A stretch of DNA of 64,000 bases from Sphingomonas telluris. GTDB taxonomy: Bacteria; Pseudomonadota; Alphaproteobacteria; Sphingomonadales; Sphingomonadaceae. Position 1 is the first letter of the stretch, and every line of letters starts with the position of its first letter. Below are positions 40,852 through 50,225 of this stretch, one piece after another. The notes under the pieces were generated by a model, which was not told the DNA's origin, searched no databases, and worked only from the letters and a program-made list of their open reading frames with translations. The stretch is taken from the NCBI RefSeq assembly GCF_022568775.1, contig NZ_JAKZHW010000002.1, positions 1 to 64,000 on the forward strand, in the 5' to 3' direction. Made by a program: the position numbers and the translations under genes.

Positions 40852-41949
40852 TTAACGCGCCGCGGGCTGAGCGGCTGCAGGTGTCGTGGTGGCAGGCGCC
40901 GCGGCCGGCGTCGGCGCAGGCGTTGCGGCGGCCGCGGGAGCTGCGGCAGGCTGCGCACCCGGCATGGTCCCGCCCTTGGCAGCGATCCACTGCGCATATT
41001 TCTCAGGTGAAACGACCTCGACGACGATGGGCATGTAGCCATGGCGCGCGCCGCAAAGCTCGGTGCACTGGCCGAAGTAGACGCCCGGACGGTCGACCTT
41101 AGCCCAGATCTGGTTCACCTGACCCGGGTTGGCGTCGATCTTGCTATAGAAGGCAGGCACCCAGAAGGCGTGGATCACGTCGTTCGAGGTAACCAGGAAC
41201 TTCACCACCTTGCCGGCCGGGAGGACCATGCGCTCGTCGACCGCGAGCAGCGGCGGCCCGTCCGCGTCGGTGCGGAAGCGCTCGCCGGGCTTCACGTCCT
41301 TCTGCTCCTTGAGCAGGTTGGAGACGATCTCGAACCCGCCGTTGTCGGGATAGGAGTAGGTCCAGAACCACTGGTTGCCGGTGACCTTCACCGTCACGTC
41401 GGCCTTGGGGAAGGTGTACTGCGTGCGCAGCAGCCGCATCGACGGAATGGCGATGGCGACGAGGATGACGACAGGAACGAGCGTCCAGGCCACCTCGAGC
41501 CACGTATTGTGCGACGTGCGCGACGGCGTCGGGTTCGCTCCGCGTCGATAACGGACGATGGTCCAGCCGAGGAGCACCAGGACGAACAGGCTGATCACGG
41601 CGCAAAGCAGGAGGAGCCAGTTATTGTGGAAGCTGGCGGCCGTGCGTCCAACCTCAGTCACCTGCTCCTGGATGCCCGTGCCCGCCTTGATCGGCATACC
41701 GATGCTGCTTTCCGGCAGCGCATGGCCGACGCCCGTCTCCGTCGTCGTCACCGCAGCCGGATTGGCCTTGTCGGGAGTCGACGGGGCCGGCGCATTCGCG
41801 GCGGCCGGCGACTGCGGTCCGGGCTGAGCGGACGCGGGCTGAGCGGCCTGCGTCTGCGCAGCCGTCGGCTGGGCAGCTTGCGGAGCTTGCGCTGCTGCGG
41901 GTGTAAGGCCGGCGGCAGCGAGGGCGAGTGCCCATGCAATCAGTTTCAT
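40852..41949 (-). CDS. ctaC: cytochrome c oxidase subunit II
   Basis: A 365-residue protein from the ATG at 41949 (signal peptide MKLIAWALALAAAGLTPAAA). An Ala/Pro/Gln-rich linker of about 80 residues precedes two membrane helices (LLLLCAVISLFVLVLLGWTI and TLVPVVILVAIAIPSMRLL). The CuA site is in GQCTELCGARHGYMPIVVEV. The C-terminus carries another Ala/Pro-rich tail. These low-complexity ends make it longer than usual. Confidence 0.96.
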   Translation of the reverse strand: MKLIAWALALAAAGLTPAAAQAPQAAQPTAAQTQAAQPASAQPGPQSPAAANAPAPSTPDKANPAAVTTTETGVGHALPESSIGMPIKAGTGIQEQVTEVGRTAASFHNNWLLLLCAVISLFVLVLLGWTIVRYRRGANPTPSRTSHNTWLEVAWTLVPVVILVAIAIPSMRLLRTQYTFPKADVTVKVTGNQWFWTYSYPDNGGFEIVSNLLKEQKDVKPGERFRTDADGPPLLAVDERMVLPAGKVVKFLVTSNDVIHAFWVPAFYSKIDANPGQVNQIWAKVDRPGVYFGQCTELCGARHGYMPIVVEVVSPEKYAQWIAAKGGTMPGAQPAAAPAAAATPAPTPAAAPATTTPAAAQPAAR

Positions 41950-42115
41950 TTTCACCCCGGTGACTTGGGTATGGGACTGGAGCACCAGAGAGGGACCCCC
42001 TGAATCAGCGGCCTTATAGGCATGGCTTTTCGCTCTCTCAAGCGCCTCATCTACAGGTGTTGAAGGGCGTGCCCCAGCGGCCTATTCACGCGGTCGTTCA
42101 GGAAGAGGATCGCCA

Positions 42116-42700
42116 ATGACCGACGAGGACGTGCTGGCCGAATTCAGGGCCGCGGACGCGCTGCTCGAGGGCCATTTCATCCTGTCGTCGGGCCTGCGCA
42201 GCCCCCGGTATCTGCAATGCGCGCGGCTGCTGATGGACCCCGCTCGGGCGGAGCGGATCGCCCGCGCGCTCGCCGCACGGATTCCGGAACAGACGCGCAA
42301 TGCGATCGACATCGTCGTCTCGCCGGCGATGGGCGGCGTCATCATCGGCCATGAAATGGGCCGCGCGCTCGGCAAACCGGCCGTTTTCGTCGAGCGGCCG
42401 CAAGGCACGTTCGAGCTGCGCCGTGGCTTCCGCCTCGATCCGGGCAACAAGGTCCTGATGGTCGAGGACGTCGTGACGACCGGGCTCTCGTCCCGCGAGG
42501 CGATCAATGCGATCGAAGGAGCCGGCGGCGAGGTCATCGCCGCCGCGTCCATCGTCGACCGCTCCGGCGGGACGGCGGACCTCGGCGTCCCCTACACCTC
42601 GCTGATCCGCATCGACGTGCCGACATACGAAGCGGACAAGGTCCCGCCCGAGCTCGCGGCAATTCCGGCGGTCAAGCCCGGGAGCCGCGCGGCCGCGTGA
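42116..42700 (+). CDS. pyrE: orotate phosphoribosyltransferase
   Basis: A 194-residue enzyme of pyrimidine synthesis, joining orotate to PRPP. The PRPP loop is [19 protein letters not shown], and [20 protein letters not shown] is the N-terminal substrate-binding signature. [17 protein letters not shown] is also conserved. It begins a run of five rightward genes; its stop overlaps the pdxJ start (GTGA). Confidence 0.95.
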   Translation: MTDEDVLAEFRAADALLEGHFILSSGLRSPRYLQCARLLMDPARAERIARALAARIPEQTRNAIDIVVSPAMGGVIIGHEMGRALGKPAVFVERPQGTFELRRGFRLDPGNKVLMVEDVVTTGLSSREAINAIEGAGGEVIAAASIVDRSGGTADLGVPYTSLIRIDVPTYEADKVPPELAAIPAVKPGSRAAA

Positions 42701-43440
42701 CTGGCAAGCTCCGTCCGAATTTGCTCAGAATGGGCGTCAACATCGATCACGTCGCGACCATCCGGAACGCGCGCGGGGGCGATCATCCCGACCCGGTGCG
42801 CGCCGCAGTCCTGGCCGCCGAAGCTGGTGCTGACGGCATCACCGCGCATCTTCGCGAGGACCGTCGCCACATCACCGACCGCGACATCGACCGGCTGATG
42901 GCGGAGATCGACCTGCCGCTGAATCTGGAGATGGCCGCAACGGAGGAAATGCTGGCGATCGCGCTTCGCCATAAGCCGCACGCGGCCTGCATCGTCCCGG
43001 AGCACCGCGAGGAGCGCACCACCGAAGGAGGGCTCGACGCCGCGGGGCAGCACAACCACCTCGCGTACTTCACCGATAAGCTCGGTGCTGCGGGCATCCG
43101 CGTCAGCCTGTTCATCGAGCCGTCCGAGCGTCAGGTCGAAGCCGCATTGCGGCTCGGCGCGCCGGTCGTCGAGTTCCACACCGGGCGCTACGCCCATGTG
43201 GAGCGCGAAGTCCGTGCAGCGGAGCTCAAGCGGATCGCGGATTGCGCCGCGCTGGCCGTGAAGAACGGTATCGAGCCGCACGCCGGCCATGGCCTGACCT
43301 TCGACAATGTCGTGCCGGTCGCGGCCATTCCGCAGATTGCGGAGCTCAACATCGGCCACTTCCTCATCGGCGAGGCGATCTTCACGGGCCTCGACGCCAG
43401 CGTCCGCCGCATGCGCGAACTGATGGACCAGGCGCGGTGA
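42697..43440 (+). CDS. pdxJ: pyridoxine 5'-phosphate synthase
   Basis: A 247-residue TIM-barrel enzyme making pyridoxine 5'-phosphate from deoxyxylulose 5-phosphate and aminoacetone phosphate. The start [20 protein letters not shown] has the catalytic His. [26 protein letters not shown] and [14 protein letters not shown] are family signatures. The GTG start overlaps the pyrE stop and its own stop overlaps the acpS start. Confidence 0.96.
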   Translation: MTGKLRPNLLRMGVNIDHVATIRNARGGDHPDPVRAAVLAAEAGADGITAHLREDRRHITDRDIDRLMAEIDLPLNLEMAATEEMLAIALRHKPHAACIVPEHREERTTEGGLDAAGQHNHLAYFTDKLGAAGIRVSLFIEPSERQVEAALRLGAPVVEFHTGRYAHVEREVRAAELKRIADCAALAVKNGIEPHAGHGLTFDNVVPVAAIPQIAELNIGHFLIGEAIFTGLDASVRRMRELMDQAR

Positions 43441-43844
43441 TCGTCGGCATCGGATCCGACCTCTGCAACATCGAGCGGATCGAGAATTCGCTGAAGCGGT
43501 TCGGTGACCGTTTCCTCAACCGCGTCTTCACCGACGTCGAGCGGCGAAAAGCAGCTTCCCGCCCGCACACCATCGCCGGCACGCTCGCCAAGCGCTTCGC
43601 CGCGAAGGAGGCCTTCTCCAAGGCGGTCGGCACCGGCTTCAAGCGCGGCGTCTACATGAAGGACATCGGCGTCGTTAATGCGCCGTCAGGGGCGCCGACA
43701 TTACAACTCGCGGGCGGAGCAAAGGCGCGGCTTGACGCTCTTGCGCCGGAAGGCCACGCCATCGACATCCATTTGACCATGACCGACGATTATCCTTGGG
43801 CGCAGGCCTTCGTTATCCTGGCCGCCCGCAAGCTGGAGCCCTGA
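43437..43844 (+). CDS. acpS: holo-[acyl-carrier-protein] synthase
   Basis: A 135-residue phosphopantetheinyl transferase. The start ([20 protein letters not shown]) carries the Mg-binding Asp, and [19 protein letters not shown] the second acidic site. It activates apo-ACP with coenzyme A. The GTG start overlaps the pdxJ stop; lepB follows immediately at a TTG. Confidence 0.95.
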   Translation: MIVGIGSDLCNIERIENSLKRFGDRFLNRVFTDVERRKAASRPHTIAGTLAKRFAAKEAFSKAVGTGFKRGVYMKDIGVVNAPSGAPTLQLAGGAKARLDALAPEGHAIDIHLTMTDDYPWAQAFVILAARKLEP

Positions 43845-44723
43845 TTGACCGATACTGTTCCCGAAGCGAGCGCCGACCCGGTGGTCGCGCCGCCGGTCGA
43901 AAAGAAGGAAAGCCACGGCTCCGCCATCTGGCGCGAGGTGAAGGGACTGCTGTGGGTGCTCGTTGCGGTGCTGCTGTTCCACAGCTTCGTCGCCAAGCCG
44001 TTCTACATCCCGTCCGAATCCATGATGCCTGCATTGCTCAAGGGCGACCGGCTGGTCGTCAGCAAGTATCCGTACGGCTGGTCCTGGGTGTCCCCTAGCT
44101 TCCACGTCTTCCCGCACTGGGATGGACGCCTGCTTGGCAAGATGCCGGAACGCGGCGACATCGTCATCGTCACTCCGCCGGGCCAAAGCGACGACTATAT
44201 CAAGCGGGTCATCGGCCTTCCCGGCGACACCATCGAGGTGCGCGACGGCCGCCTCGTCATCAACGGCAAACCCGTGAAGTCGGAGCGCCGCGCGCCGGTG
44301 ATGGTGCCGGTCGACGCCAACGTCCCGTGCGGCATCGAATTCTCAGGCTTTCAGGTGGAGACTGCCGACGGCAAGGCCTTCTGCCGTCTGCCGATCGTCC
44401 GTGAGACGCTGCCGAACGGCGTCACCTACGACACGATCGACCTCGGCCAGAGTCCGGGCGACAATTACGGCCCGATCACCGTTCCCGCCGATCACCTCTT
44501 CCTGATGGGCGACAATCGCGACCGGAGCGCCGACAGCCGGTTCGATCTGGGTCCGCCCGAGAACGGCCTCGGCGGTCCGGTGCCGTGGGAGAATATTGGC
44601 GGGAGGGCCGAGTTCATCACCTTCTCGCTCGATGGAACGGGGCAGGTCCTGAACCCGCTCAGCTGGTTCGAGGCGCTTCGCTCCGGCCGCGCCGGGACCT
44701 CGCTAAGAGGTCACAAGGAGTAA
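43845..44723 (+). CDS. lepB: signal peptidase I
   Basis: A 292-residue inner-membrane protease. One helix (LLWVLVAVLLFHSFV) is followed by the catalytic Ser59 in YIPSESMMPALLKGD and the Lys in DDYIKRVIGLPGD. FLMGDNRDRSADSRF is box E. It removes signal peptides of exported proteins. The TTG at 43845 directly follows the acpS stop. In many alphaproteobacteria rnc and era come next; here an AI-2E family gene does. Confidence 0.94.
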   Translation: MTDTVPEASADPVVAPPVEKKESHGSAIWREVKGLLWVLVAVLLFHSFVAKPFYIPSESMMPALLKGDRLVVSKYPYGWSWVSPSFHVFPHWDGRLLGKMPERGDIVIVTPPGQSDDYIKRVIGLPGDTIEVRDGRLVINGKPVKSERRAPVMVPVDANVPCGIEFSGFQVETADGKAFCRLPIVRETLPNGVTYDTIDLGQSPGDNYGPITVPADHLFLMGDNRDRSADSRFDLGPPENGLGGPVPWENIGGRAEFITFSLDGTGQVLNPLSWFEALRSGRAGTSLRGHKE

Positions 44724-44725
44724 GC

Positions 44726-45826
44726 GTGGCCCGGCCGCCGACGACCGAACCGCACGTCGAGCGACCAGGCCCCGCCGAATTCCGCGACCCTCTCGTTCGC
44801 CGCGAGCTTCAGAAGGCGGCGGTCTGGTTCGGCCTCGCACTCCTGATTGTCGGCGTCATTGTCCTCGCTCAGCCGCTCCTCCTGATTGTCGGCGGCATGA
44901 TCTTCGCCGTATTCCTCGATGGTGGCGCCCGTCTCCTCGGTCGAGTGCTTCCGATCCGGCGCGGCCTCCGCCTCCTGCTCGTCCTCATCCTCGGCTTCGG
45001 CTTCCTGGCCTGGGTCATCTGGTTCGCGGGCACCACCATTGCTGCCCAGTTCGAAGCCCTGCGCGGCGTGGTGACCCTGCAGTTCAACCGATTGATGGAG
45101 TTCGCGGCGTCGCTGGGGCTGATCCCCAAGGGGCCGCCGACGAATCTCGGGTCGCAGCTGCTGGGGTCGGTCGGCCGCCTGACGAGCGCGGTAGGCAGCG
45201 CCATCGGCGCCCTGACTAGCGTCATCCTGATGATCGTCATCGGAATCTTCTTGGCGATCGAGCCGCGCATCTACGACCGCGGCATTGCGTGGATGCTGCC
45301 GATCCGCCATCGGGAGCGCTTCTACCGGATAGCCGCACACGTCGGCTTCACGCTGCGCCGCCTGCTCTTCGGGCGCCTGCTCGGCATGGTCTTCGAAGGT
45401 GTGTTCACGTGGATCATGCTGTCGCTGGGAGGCGTGCCGATGGCCGCGCTGCTCGGCCTCATTACCGGCCTGTTGGCCTTCATCCCCAATATCGGCGCGA
45501 TCACCTCGGGCGTGCTGATGGTGGCAGTCGGATTCAGTGCCGGCCCGCATCAAGGCCTGTGGGCGATCTTCGTCTACTTCTTCGTTCAGAACGTCGACGG
45601 CTATCTGGTCATCCCGTACATCGCCCGGCGGACGGTGGACCTCGCGCCGGCCATCGTGCTCGCCATGCAACTGCTGATGGGCGCTTTGTTCGGGCTCCTC
45701 GGCGTCCTGTTCGCCGACCCAATTCTAGCAACGCTGAAGGTCATGCTCGTCGATCTCAGCGGCGCGCACGCCGAGGATGAAGGCGAAACTCCCGAGGTCG
45801 TCGGGAAGAAGCCGAAACCGGCCTAG
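44726..45826 (+). CDS. AI-2E transporter family membrane protein
   Basis: A 366-residue protein from the GTG at 44726, preceded by AAGGAG; the frame is open further up inside lepB. About eight helices are present, with the family signature GLITGLLAFIPNIGAITSGV and VQNVDGYLVIPYIARRTVDL. The C-terminus is charged. Members export small molecules or ions (TqsA, PerM); the substrate here is not known. Its stop lies one base from the end of the convergent FKBP gene. Confidence 0.88.
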   Translation: MARPPTTEPHVERPGPAEFRDPLVRRELQKAAVWFGLALLIVGVIVLAQPLLLIVGGMIFAVFLDGGARLLGRVLPIRRGLRLLLVLILGFGFLAWVIWFAGTTIAAQFEALRGVVTLQFNRLMEFAASLGLIPKGPPTNLGSQLLGSVGRLTSAVGSAIGALTSVILMIVIGIFLAIEPRIYDRGIAWMLPIRHRERFYRIAAHVGFTLRRLLFGRLLGMVFEGVFTWIMLSLGGVPMAALLGLITGLLAFIPNIGAITSGVLMVAVGFSAGPHQGLWAIFVYFFVQNVDGYLVIPYIARRTVDLAPAIVLAMQLLMGALFGLLGVLFADPILATLKVMLVDLSGAHAEDEGETPEVVGKKPKPA

Positions 45827-45827
45827 T

Positions 45828-46418
45828 TTACTGCTGCGGCTGGGGCTGAGCCTCAGGTTGAGGCGGCAGTTGCGCTTCGGGCTGCGGCTGGCCTTCCGGC
45901 GGAGCGGCCTGAGGCTCGCCGCCAGCGCCCGGAGCGCCGGCCATCAGCGCGGCGTTGGGCACGATCTGGACGATGTGCACGTCGAAATCGAGGTCGGCAT
46001 TCGGTCCGAACGGGCTGCCCGGCGGCGGGTTCTCGCCATAGGCTTCCTTGCCCGGGATATGGATCTTGTACTTGCCGCCCTTCTGCATCTTCGAAAGGGC
46101 TTCAGCGAAGCCGGGGATCACCTGGCCCGCAATCATCGGCTGCGGACCGCCGTGGCGGGCGCTGTCGTCGAACACGGTTCCGTCGGGCAGGCGGCCCTCA
46201 TATTCGACCATCACGCCGTCCTGCGCCTGGATGAAGGGGCCTTCGCCCGCCTTCACCGTGCGGATGACCACGCCGGTAGGCGTCGTCTCGCCGCGCAGCG
46301 GGCTTGCGCCCAGCCACGCCACGGCAACGCCAGCTACGATGACGGCAAGCAGAGCCAGCCAGGTTTTCAGGCCGCGCCCTCTGTGCTCGGGGCGGTTAGC
46401 GGTCTCACTAACGGACAT
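45828..46418 (-). CDS. FKBP-type peptidyl-prolyl isomerase
   Basis: A 196-residue protein with an N-terminal membrane anchor (LLAVIVAGVAVAWLGASPL) and one FKBP domain. VMVEYEGRLPDGTVFDDSAR, VIPGFAEALSKMQKGGKYKI and HIPGKEAYGENPPPGS are family motifs. The C-terminus is rich in Pro, Gln and Glu. It should fold exported proteins in the periplasm. Confidence 0.9.
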   Translation of the reverse strand: MSVSETANRPEHRGRGLKTWLALLAVIVAGVAVAWLGASPLRGETTPTGVVIRTVKAGEGPFIQAQDGVMVEYEGRLPDGTVFDDSARHGGPQPMIAGQVIPGFAEALSKMQKGGKYKIHIPGKEAYGENPPPGSPFGPNADLDFDVHIVQIVPNAALMAGAPGAGGEPQAAPPEGQPQPEAQLPPQPEAQPQPQQ

Positions 46419-46447
46419 GCTCGTCGCCCCGTGTTCTGGAGTAAAGC

Positions 46448-46654
46448 TTAACGCGAACCTTCGCGCTCGGCGCGCTTGCGCTCGAGCTTGCGGGCGCGGC
46501 GGATGGCAGCGGCACGCTCCCGCGCACGCTTTTCCGACGGCTTCTCATAATGGCGGCGCAGCTTCATCTCGCGATAGACGCCTTCACGCTGCAGCTTCTT
46601 CTTCAGTGCGCGAAGCGCCTGGTCGACGTTGTTGTCGCGAACGATGATCTGCAT
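46448..46654 (-). CDS. rpsU: 30S ribosomal protein S21
   Basis: A 68-residue basic protein. The start [20 protein letters not shown] and the following [20 protein letters not shown] are invariant S21 features, with a basic tail typical of alphaproteobacteria. The ATG at 46654 is chosen over a longer frame that extends into non-coding DNA. Confidence 0.95.
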   Translation of the reverse strand: MQIIVRDNNVDQALRALKKKLQREGVYREMKLRRHYEKPSEKRARERAAAIRRARKLERKRAEREGSR

Positions 46655-46929
46655 AAATGCCCTGTCGAAACTCCGAATTTTGCTGTTGCGGCCAGAACGA
46701 CCGAATCGTTCCGCCCAATACATCTCGCCCGGCGCAGCAGGGCTGTGTCGGGGCGCGGCCTTTAGCAGCGTCCCCAGAGGCATGCAAGGCGATTCCCGGG
46801 CGATGAACCGTTCAGTCCTGCGGTGAAACGAGTTCTTGGCACGATAAGCTAAATATCTGCATAGTCTCGGTTATCGGCGATTAACCTTCCCAATGGTACA
46901 AGGCCCGCTTCATCGAGAGTGGGGAAGTA

Positions 46930-47610
46930 ATGGGGTTGAATCGAAGGGAAGTCCTGCGTTGGGGGGCTGTTGGTGCTGCGGGGGCAATGCTCTCGTCGGC
47001 CGCGAGCTCGGTTGGGCTCCCATCCATCGTTTATGCGCCGCCGCCGGTTCCGAAGGATCCGCTTGCGCCGCTCGTCCCGGCTCAGCCGGCGCCTTACGGT
47101 GTCGACCAGCGCCTGTTCGAGAAGGCCAAGGCTGCGCTCGATTCACACCGTTATCAGGCCCGCGCGCGCGACGTGATCGGCATCGTCGATTTCTCGAAGC
47201 CGTCGAGCGAACCCCGTTTCCACGTCGTCGACCTCATGAATGGCTCGGTCGAAAGCCACATGGTCGCGCATGGCCGCGGCTCCGATCCCGATCATTCCGG
47301 CTTCGTCGAGCGCTTCTCGAACGAGTTCGGTTCCTACGCGACTTCGAACGGCACTTACGTCACCGGCGATTATTACGACGGCAAGTACGGCCTTTCGATG
47401 AAGGTCGCAGGCCTGGATTGGACCAACAACAATGCCGAGGCGCGCGCCATCGTCATCCACAACGCCTGGTATGCCGAGCCCGACATGATCGCGGCCCACG
47501 GCAAGCTCGGCCGCTCAGAAGGCTGCTTCGCCTTCAGCCGAAAGAGCCAATGGGACGTGATGCGGAAGCTGGCCGGCGGCCGCATGATCTACGCGGACAA
47601 GCTCGCCTAG
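46930..47610 (+). CDS. murein L,D-transpeptidase catalytic-domain protein (YkuD-2 type)
   Basis: A 226-residue protein with a twin-arginine-like signal (MGLNRREVLRWGAVGAAGA). The domain has HVVDLMNGSVESHMVAHGRG, a conserved RAIVIHNAWYAEPDMI, and HGKLGRSEGCFAFS with the catalytic Cys. This is the YkuD-like family that uses SEGCF instead of SHGCI. Preceded by GGGGAAGTA. Expected in the periplasm, acting on murein; activity is not certain for this branch. Confidence 0.85.
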   Translation: MGLNRREVLRWGAVGAAGAMLSSAASSVGLPSIVYAPPPVPKDPLAPLVPAQPAPYGVDQRLFEKAKAALDSHRYQARARDVIGIVDFSKPSSEPRFHVVDLMNGSVESHMVAHGRGSDPDHSGFVERFSNEFGSYATSNGTYVTGDYYDGKYGLSMKVAGLDWTNNNAEARAIVIHNAWYAEPDMIAAHGKLGRSEGCFAFSRKSQWDVMRKLAGGRMIYADKLA

Positions 47611-47634
47611 GAGCACCGGACAGAATCAGCAGAG

Positions 47635-47666
47635 GGCCCCGGAAGCGATTCCGGGGCCTTTTCTTT
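47635..47666 (+). terminator. Rho-independent terminator
   Basis: GGCCCCGGAA, loop GCGA and TTCCGGGGCC are followed by TTTTCTTTT. It lies 24 bases after the transpeptidase-like gene at 46930 and ends that transcript. Confidence 0.92.
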
Positions 47667-47686
47667 TGCGCTAACGGTCGGCGGCC

Positions 47687-48358
47687 ATGGACCCGCTGAA
47701 CGTCTCCATTCCCGTCGGCGAGGATGAGGTGTCCGGATTGTTGCTTCGGCCCCCGAACGCACGGGCGCTGTATCTCTTCGCTCATGGCGCCGGCACCAAC
47801 ATGACTCACCGCTCGTTGGCCTCGAATGCGGCAGGTCTCGCGGAGCGCGGCATCGCCACCCTGCGCTACAACTTCCTTTACACGGAGAAGGGCGGGAAGC
47901 GCCCTGACCCCCCGAGGCTCGCCCATACGGCAGTTCGAGCTGCCGCGGCGAGGGCCGCCGAACTTGCGGGAGACCTGCCGCTGTTTGCGGGCGGACGCTC
48001 TTTCGGAGGGCGGATGACTTCACAGACTCAGGCGGAGGAGCCGTTGCCCAATGTCCGCGGTCTCGCTTTCCTCGGCTTTCCTCTGCACCCCGCAGGCAAG
48101 CCAGGCGTCGATCGGGCGGACCATCTGACGAACGTCCGCGTGCCGATGCTCTTCATCTCGGGGACCCGCGATGCGCTCGCGGAACTCGACCTTCTGCAGC
48201 CGGTGATCGCGAGGCTGGGCGGTCGCACCAGCCTCCACCTCGTCGATGAGGCCGACCATTCGTTCAAGGTCGCCGCCAAGAGCGGCCGAACCAATGCCGA
48301 AGCCGAAGCCGAAGCGCTCGATGCGCTCGCGAACTGGGCAATCCTACTAGCGAACTAG
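47687..48358 (+). CDS. alpha/beta hydrolase, KANL3/Tex30-like
   Basis: A 223-residue protein. LYLFAHGAGTNMTHRSLASN is the oxyanion strand, LFAGGRSFGGRMTS the nucleophile elbow (Ser in GRSFGG), FISGTRDALAE the Asp, and LVDEADHSFKV the His. This spacing fits the small KANL3/Tex30 hydrolases of bacteria. Cytoplasmic, substrate unknown. Its stop overlaps the end of the convergent YcbB-like gene. Confidence 0.85.
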   Translation: MDPLNVSIPVGEDEVSGLLLRPPNARALYLFAHGAGTNMTHRSLASNAAGLAERGIATLRYNFLYTEKGGKRPDPPRLAHTAVRAAAARAAELAGDLPLFAGGRSFGGRMTSQTQAEEPLPNVRGLAFLGFPLHPAGKPGVDRADHLTNVRVPMLFISGTRDALAELDLLQPVIARLGGRTSLHLVDEADHSFKVAAKSGRTNAEAEAEALDALANWAILLAN

Positions 48359-49719
48359 CGCGAAGCGACCTTGTCCTTGGGCTTGGCGGCCGACTTGGGA
48401 GCCCTGGGCATGTCGTTCAGGGCCGCCAGGACCTTGCCGTCCTTCTTGTAGATGTCGGCATAGTCCTTGATCGATCCGTCCGCGAGCGCGGCCGACGACA
48501 TGTAGACGATGTAGACCGGCAGCGGCTTCGGGAAGTTCGCCTGGATCGTCTTGCGGCTGGCGACCGTCTCGCGAACTCTCTCGGGCGTCCAGATCGTAGT
48601 GCCCTCGGGGGCGGTTGCCGGATCCGGGGCGCCCTCCGTCAGCAGCCGCTCGGCGAGCAGCATGATGTGCTCGGTGCGGATGCAGCCGTGGCTGTAGGCA
48701 CGCGCCTTGGCATCGAACAGGCTCTTTGCGGTCGTGTCGTGCAGATAGATGTTCTGCGGATTGTACATCACGAACTTGATCTGCCCGAGCGCGTTGCGCG
48801 GCCCCGGCGGCTGCCGCCAGCGCAGAAGCTTTCCGTCTGGGCTCTTGAGCGCGACGTAGCCCGGCTTGCCCGCGACCTCTTTCGAGATGCTGGGCGGCAC
48901 TTCCCACCAAGGGTTGAGGATCACGCCGACGGCGTTCGCCATCAGCTGCGGGGTCGGCGTCTTCACCGCCCCCGACACCGCGCGGTGGCGCGAAACCGTG
49001 ACGCCGTTCTCGACCAGCGCCGCCGTATAGGCCGGCACGTTCACGATGATGTAGCGCTCCCCAAGATCGCGCGGCAGCCAGCGCCAGCGGTCCATGTTGA
49101 GGCGGATGCGGTCGACCTTCGCAGTCTCGGTCTTCGGCGTCACCTCCAGCGCATGCCGGAGCGCCAGATATTGCGGATGCGTCGGCAGCAGTCCCGTGAG
49201 CGCCTCGCCAACGCGGTGCGTGGCCAGCGATGCGCGGAGGAGCTGGTCCTGACGAGCGGCATCGAGGTCCGGGTCCGGAATATGCCAGTTCTGCCGGTCG
49301 TCACCGCGCACGTGGCCTAGCGCCAGGTCCGACGACAGCTTGTTGAACCGCTCGGTCGCGGCCGCAGATAGCTGCACCGGATCGTTCGTGCGCATCGCAG
49401 CGATCAGCCCGGCAGCATCATAATCGATCGGGTCGAGCCCCTCCTTCGCCGACGTCAGGATCGTCATCAGGAGCTGGTTAGCATCCGCGGCGGTCCAGAG
49501 GGGCGGCGGTGGCGGAGGAGGAGGAGGCAGTGCCGGCTGCGGCTGCGCTTGCGGGACGGCCCCCTGCGGGGCGGGCTGCGCGACTGGCGGCGACGCTGGA
49601 GTCGGCTGGACCGGAGTTGCCGCCACCGGCGCCCTCACGGGCTGCGTCGGCTGCGCAAGCGCCAGGCCGGCCGGAAGCGCCGCGAGCGCAGTGAACATCA
49701 GGATGCTTTTCGACCCCAC
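48355..49719 (-). CDS. L,D-transpeptidase, YcbB (LdtD)-like
   Basis: A 454-residue protein from the GTG at 49719, which follows GAGGTGG; signal peptide around ILMFTALAALPAGLALAQ. A Pro/Ala-rich linker (about residues 25-75) is followed by the scaffold domain (DAANQLLMTILTSAKEGLDP) and the YkuD domain with VNVPAYTAALVENG, IKFVMYNPQNIYLHDT, and AYSHGCIRTEHIMLLAERLL holding the His and Cys. YcbB enzymes make 3-3 murein crosslinks and give beta-lactam tolerance. Confidence 0.9.
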   Translation of the reverse strand: MGSKSILMFTALAALPAGLALAQPTQPVRAPVAATPVQPTPASPPVAQPAPQGAVPQAQPQPALPPPPPPPPPLWTAADANQLLMTILTSAKEGLDPIDYDAAGLIAAMRTNDPVQLSAAATERFNKLSSDLALGHVRGDDRQNWHIPDPDLDAARQDQLLRASLATHRVGEALTGLLPTHPQYLALRHALEVTPKTETAKVDRIRLNMDRWRWLPRDLGERYIIVNVPAYTAALVENGVTVSRHRAVSGAVKTPTPQLMANAVGVILNPWWEVPPSISKEVAGKPGYVALKSPDGKLLRWRQPPGPRNALGQIKFVMYNPQNIYLHDTTAKSLFDAKARAYSHGCIRTEHIMLLAERLLTEGAPDPATAPEGTTIWTPERVRETVASRKTIQANFPKPLPVYIVYMSSAALADGSIKDYADIYKKDGKVLAALNDMPRAPKSAAKPKDKVASR

Positions 49720-49907
49720 TCTTACCACCTCAAGAAAATCCCGTGTTTTGAGACGAGTAGCTGCGCCTTGGCACGGGCGGGATGCATGGTTCACCCATAC
49801 ACATGCTAAACTAGCGGTGCCAGTGACGCCGGAGCAACAGTTAGGTTGCTTCTGCAGTCCGGGCGACACGAATCCTTAAGTCCCGGGCATTTAGCCTTGG
49901 TTTCGAC

Positions 49908-50219
49908 GTGAGTTGGAGTGGGAACGTCATGCTTCATGGGTCGATGATACCGCGCAACGTGCGGCGAATGTTCGACGAACGGGCCGAGCCTCGCGAAGAG
50001 GTGGAATCGCAGACGGCGGTGCTGGAGCTTCGTGGCCGCAAGCACATGGTTCGCATCGCCAACGTATCGCCGTCGGGAGCTATGGTAATCTTTTCCCTCA
50101 TGCCGCATATCGGTGAAGGGGTTGTACTGCATTTGCTCGGCCGCGGCCGGGTCTATGGAACGGTGTGTTGGGTGCGCGACGGACGTATTGGCGTGAACTT
50201 TGCCGCGGCTGGAGAGTAG
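49908..50219 (+). CDS. PilZ domain protein
   Basis: A 103-residue protein; GTG at 49908, with an ATG at 49929 as an alternative. The PilZ fold is visible from residue 25 (FDERAEPREEVESQTAVLEL, then VRIANVSPSGAMVIFSLM), and it ends RDGRIGVNFAAAGE. The usual RxxxR reads RAEPREE and the D/NxSxxG reads NVSPSGA, so c-di-GMP binding is possible. A second PilZ gene follows 6 bases later. Confidence 0.8.
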   Translation: MSWSGNVMLHGSMIPRNVRRMFDERAEPREEVESQTAVLELRGRKHMVRIANVSPSGAMVIFSLMPHIGEGVVLHLLGRGRVYGTVCWVRDGRIGVNFAAAGE

Positions 50220-50225
50220 CGGCTC

